This document shows positions 5,559-5,671 of a DNA stretch of 5,671 nt, piece after piece (the first letter of the stretch is position 1; each line of letters starts with the position of its first letter). Where the stretch lies: contig NZ_FOQD01000033.1 of the NCBI RefSeq assembly GCF_900113665.1, positions 1-5,671 on the forward strand. Reading direction: 5' to 3'. The stretch comes from Planctomicrobium piriforme (GTDB lineage Bacteria; Planctomycetota; Planctomycetia; Planctomycetales; Planctomycetaceae). The position numbers and the translations under genes were made by a program. The notes under the pieces were generated by a model. It worked only from the letters and a program-made list of their open reading frames with translations, was not told where the DNA came from and ran no database searches.

Positions 5559-5671
5559 AAATTCGAAATTCGAAGCCACTACTGTCCGGCTAACGGCCGG
5601 TTCAATTTGAACAACCTCTGAATCAAGCGTAACTTGCGTCGCAAAATGTTTGTACACGACTTGAACTTCCG
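5559..5671 (-). repeat. Right copy of the 113-bp perfect terminal inverted repeat
   Basis: It is the exact reverse complement of bases 1-113 and runs to the last base of the window. The CGTTA-loop hairpin lies at 5586-5600 and the heptamer pair ATTCGAA-ATTCGAA at 5561-5574. It begins 51 bases after the leuS stop. The fact that both copies touch the window edges means the real repeat may extend further on each side. Confidence 0.95.

Noticed and set aside
4818..5657. 279-codon antisense frame across the 3' end of leuS
   Set aside because: It runs opposite well-conserved LeuRS sequence and is explained by the codon bias of leuS. Its start is in the repeat.
1..5671. Composite transposon or integron-like unit carrying leuS between terminal repeats
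   Set aside because: There is no transposase, integrase or recombinase gene and no target-site duplication can be seen, since the window ends with the repeats. The cargo is a housekeeping gene and an unrelated exported protein.

Overview
The window looks like a short piece of a GC-rich bacterial chromosome, most probably from a planctomycete (Planctomycetota). That assignment is an inference. It rests on an exported EF-hand protein with a long His/Arg/Gly/Pro-rich tail, a strong preference for C/G-ending codons, an enlarged leucyl-tRNA synthetase whose start has no Shine-Dalgarno sequence, and several families of short tandem repeats between and inside genes. A 16S gene or protein phylogeny would settle it.

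Layout: bases 1-113 and 5559-5671 are perfect reverse complements, so the whole window is bracketed by a 113-bp inverted repeat. Inside the left copy lies about 300 bp with no convincing gene. Next comes a GTG-started secreted protein (426-1862) with a strong ribosome binding site, a signal peptide, one canonical EF-hand, a His-rich middle and an Arg/Gly/Pro/Asp-rich tail. It ends at a textbook intrinsic terminator (1891-1931). The next gap (1932-2318) holds an inverted pair of CGCAGAG-type nonamer repeats and a structured leader with two hairpins. The rest is leuS (2319-5507), followed by about 50 bp and the right inverted repeat.

The two genes share a strand but are separated by the terminator, so they are probably separate transcription units with no evident functional link. 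leuS is housekeeping: it charges tRNA-Leu and edits mischarged tRNA. No transposase, integrase, toxin, nuclease, CRISPR array or RNA gene is visible.

The most unusual content is the repeats. leuS is interrupted in frame at two places by composite heptanucleotide arrays. Each has the form family X (about four copies), a spacer, then CTCAACC-type (four copies) in the same orientation. A different heptamer (TTCGAAT) forms the inner edge of the terminal inverted repeats. leuS also has a third, non-repetitive, charged helical insertion in its editing domain, with codon use unlike its flanks. The enzyme is therefore 1062 residues, against roughly 800-880 for typical bacterial LeuRS, with all signature motifs intact. 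I see no clear new multi-gene system; the candidate novelty is the spread of short period-7 repeats into an essential gene.
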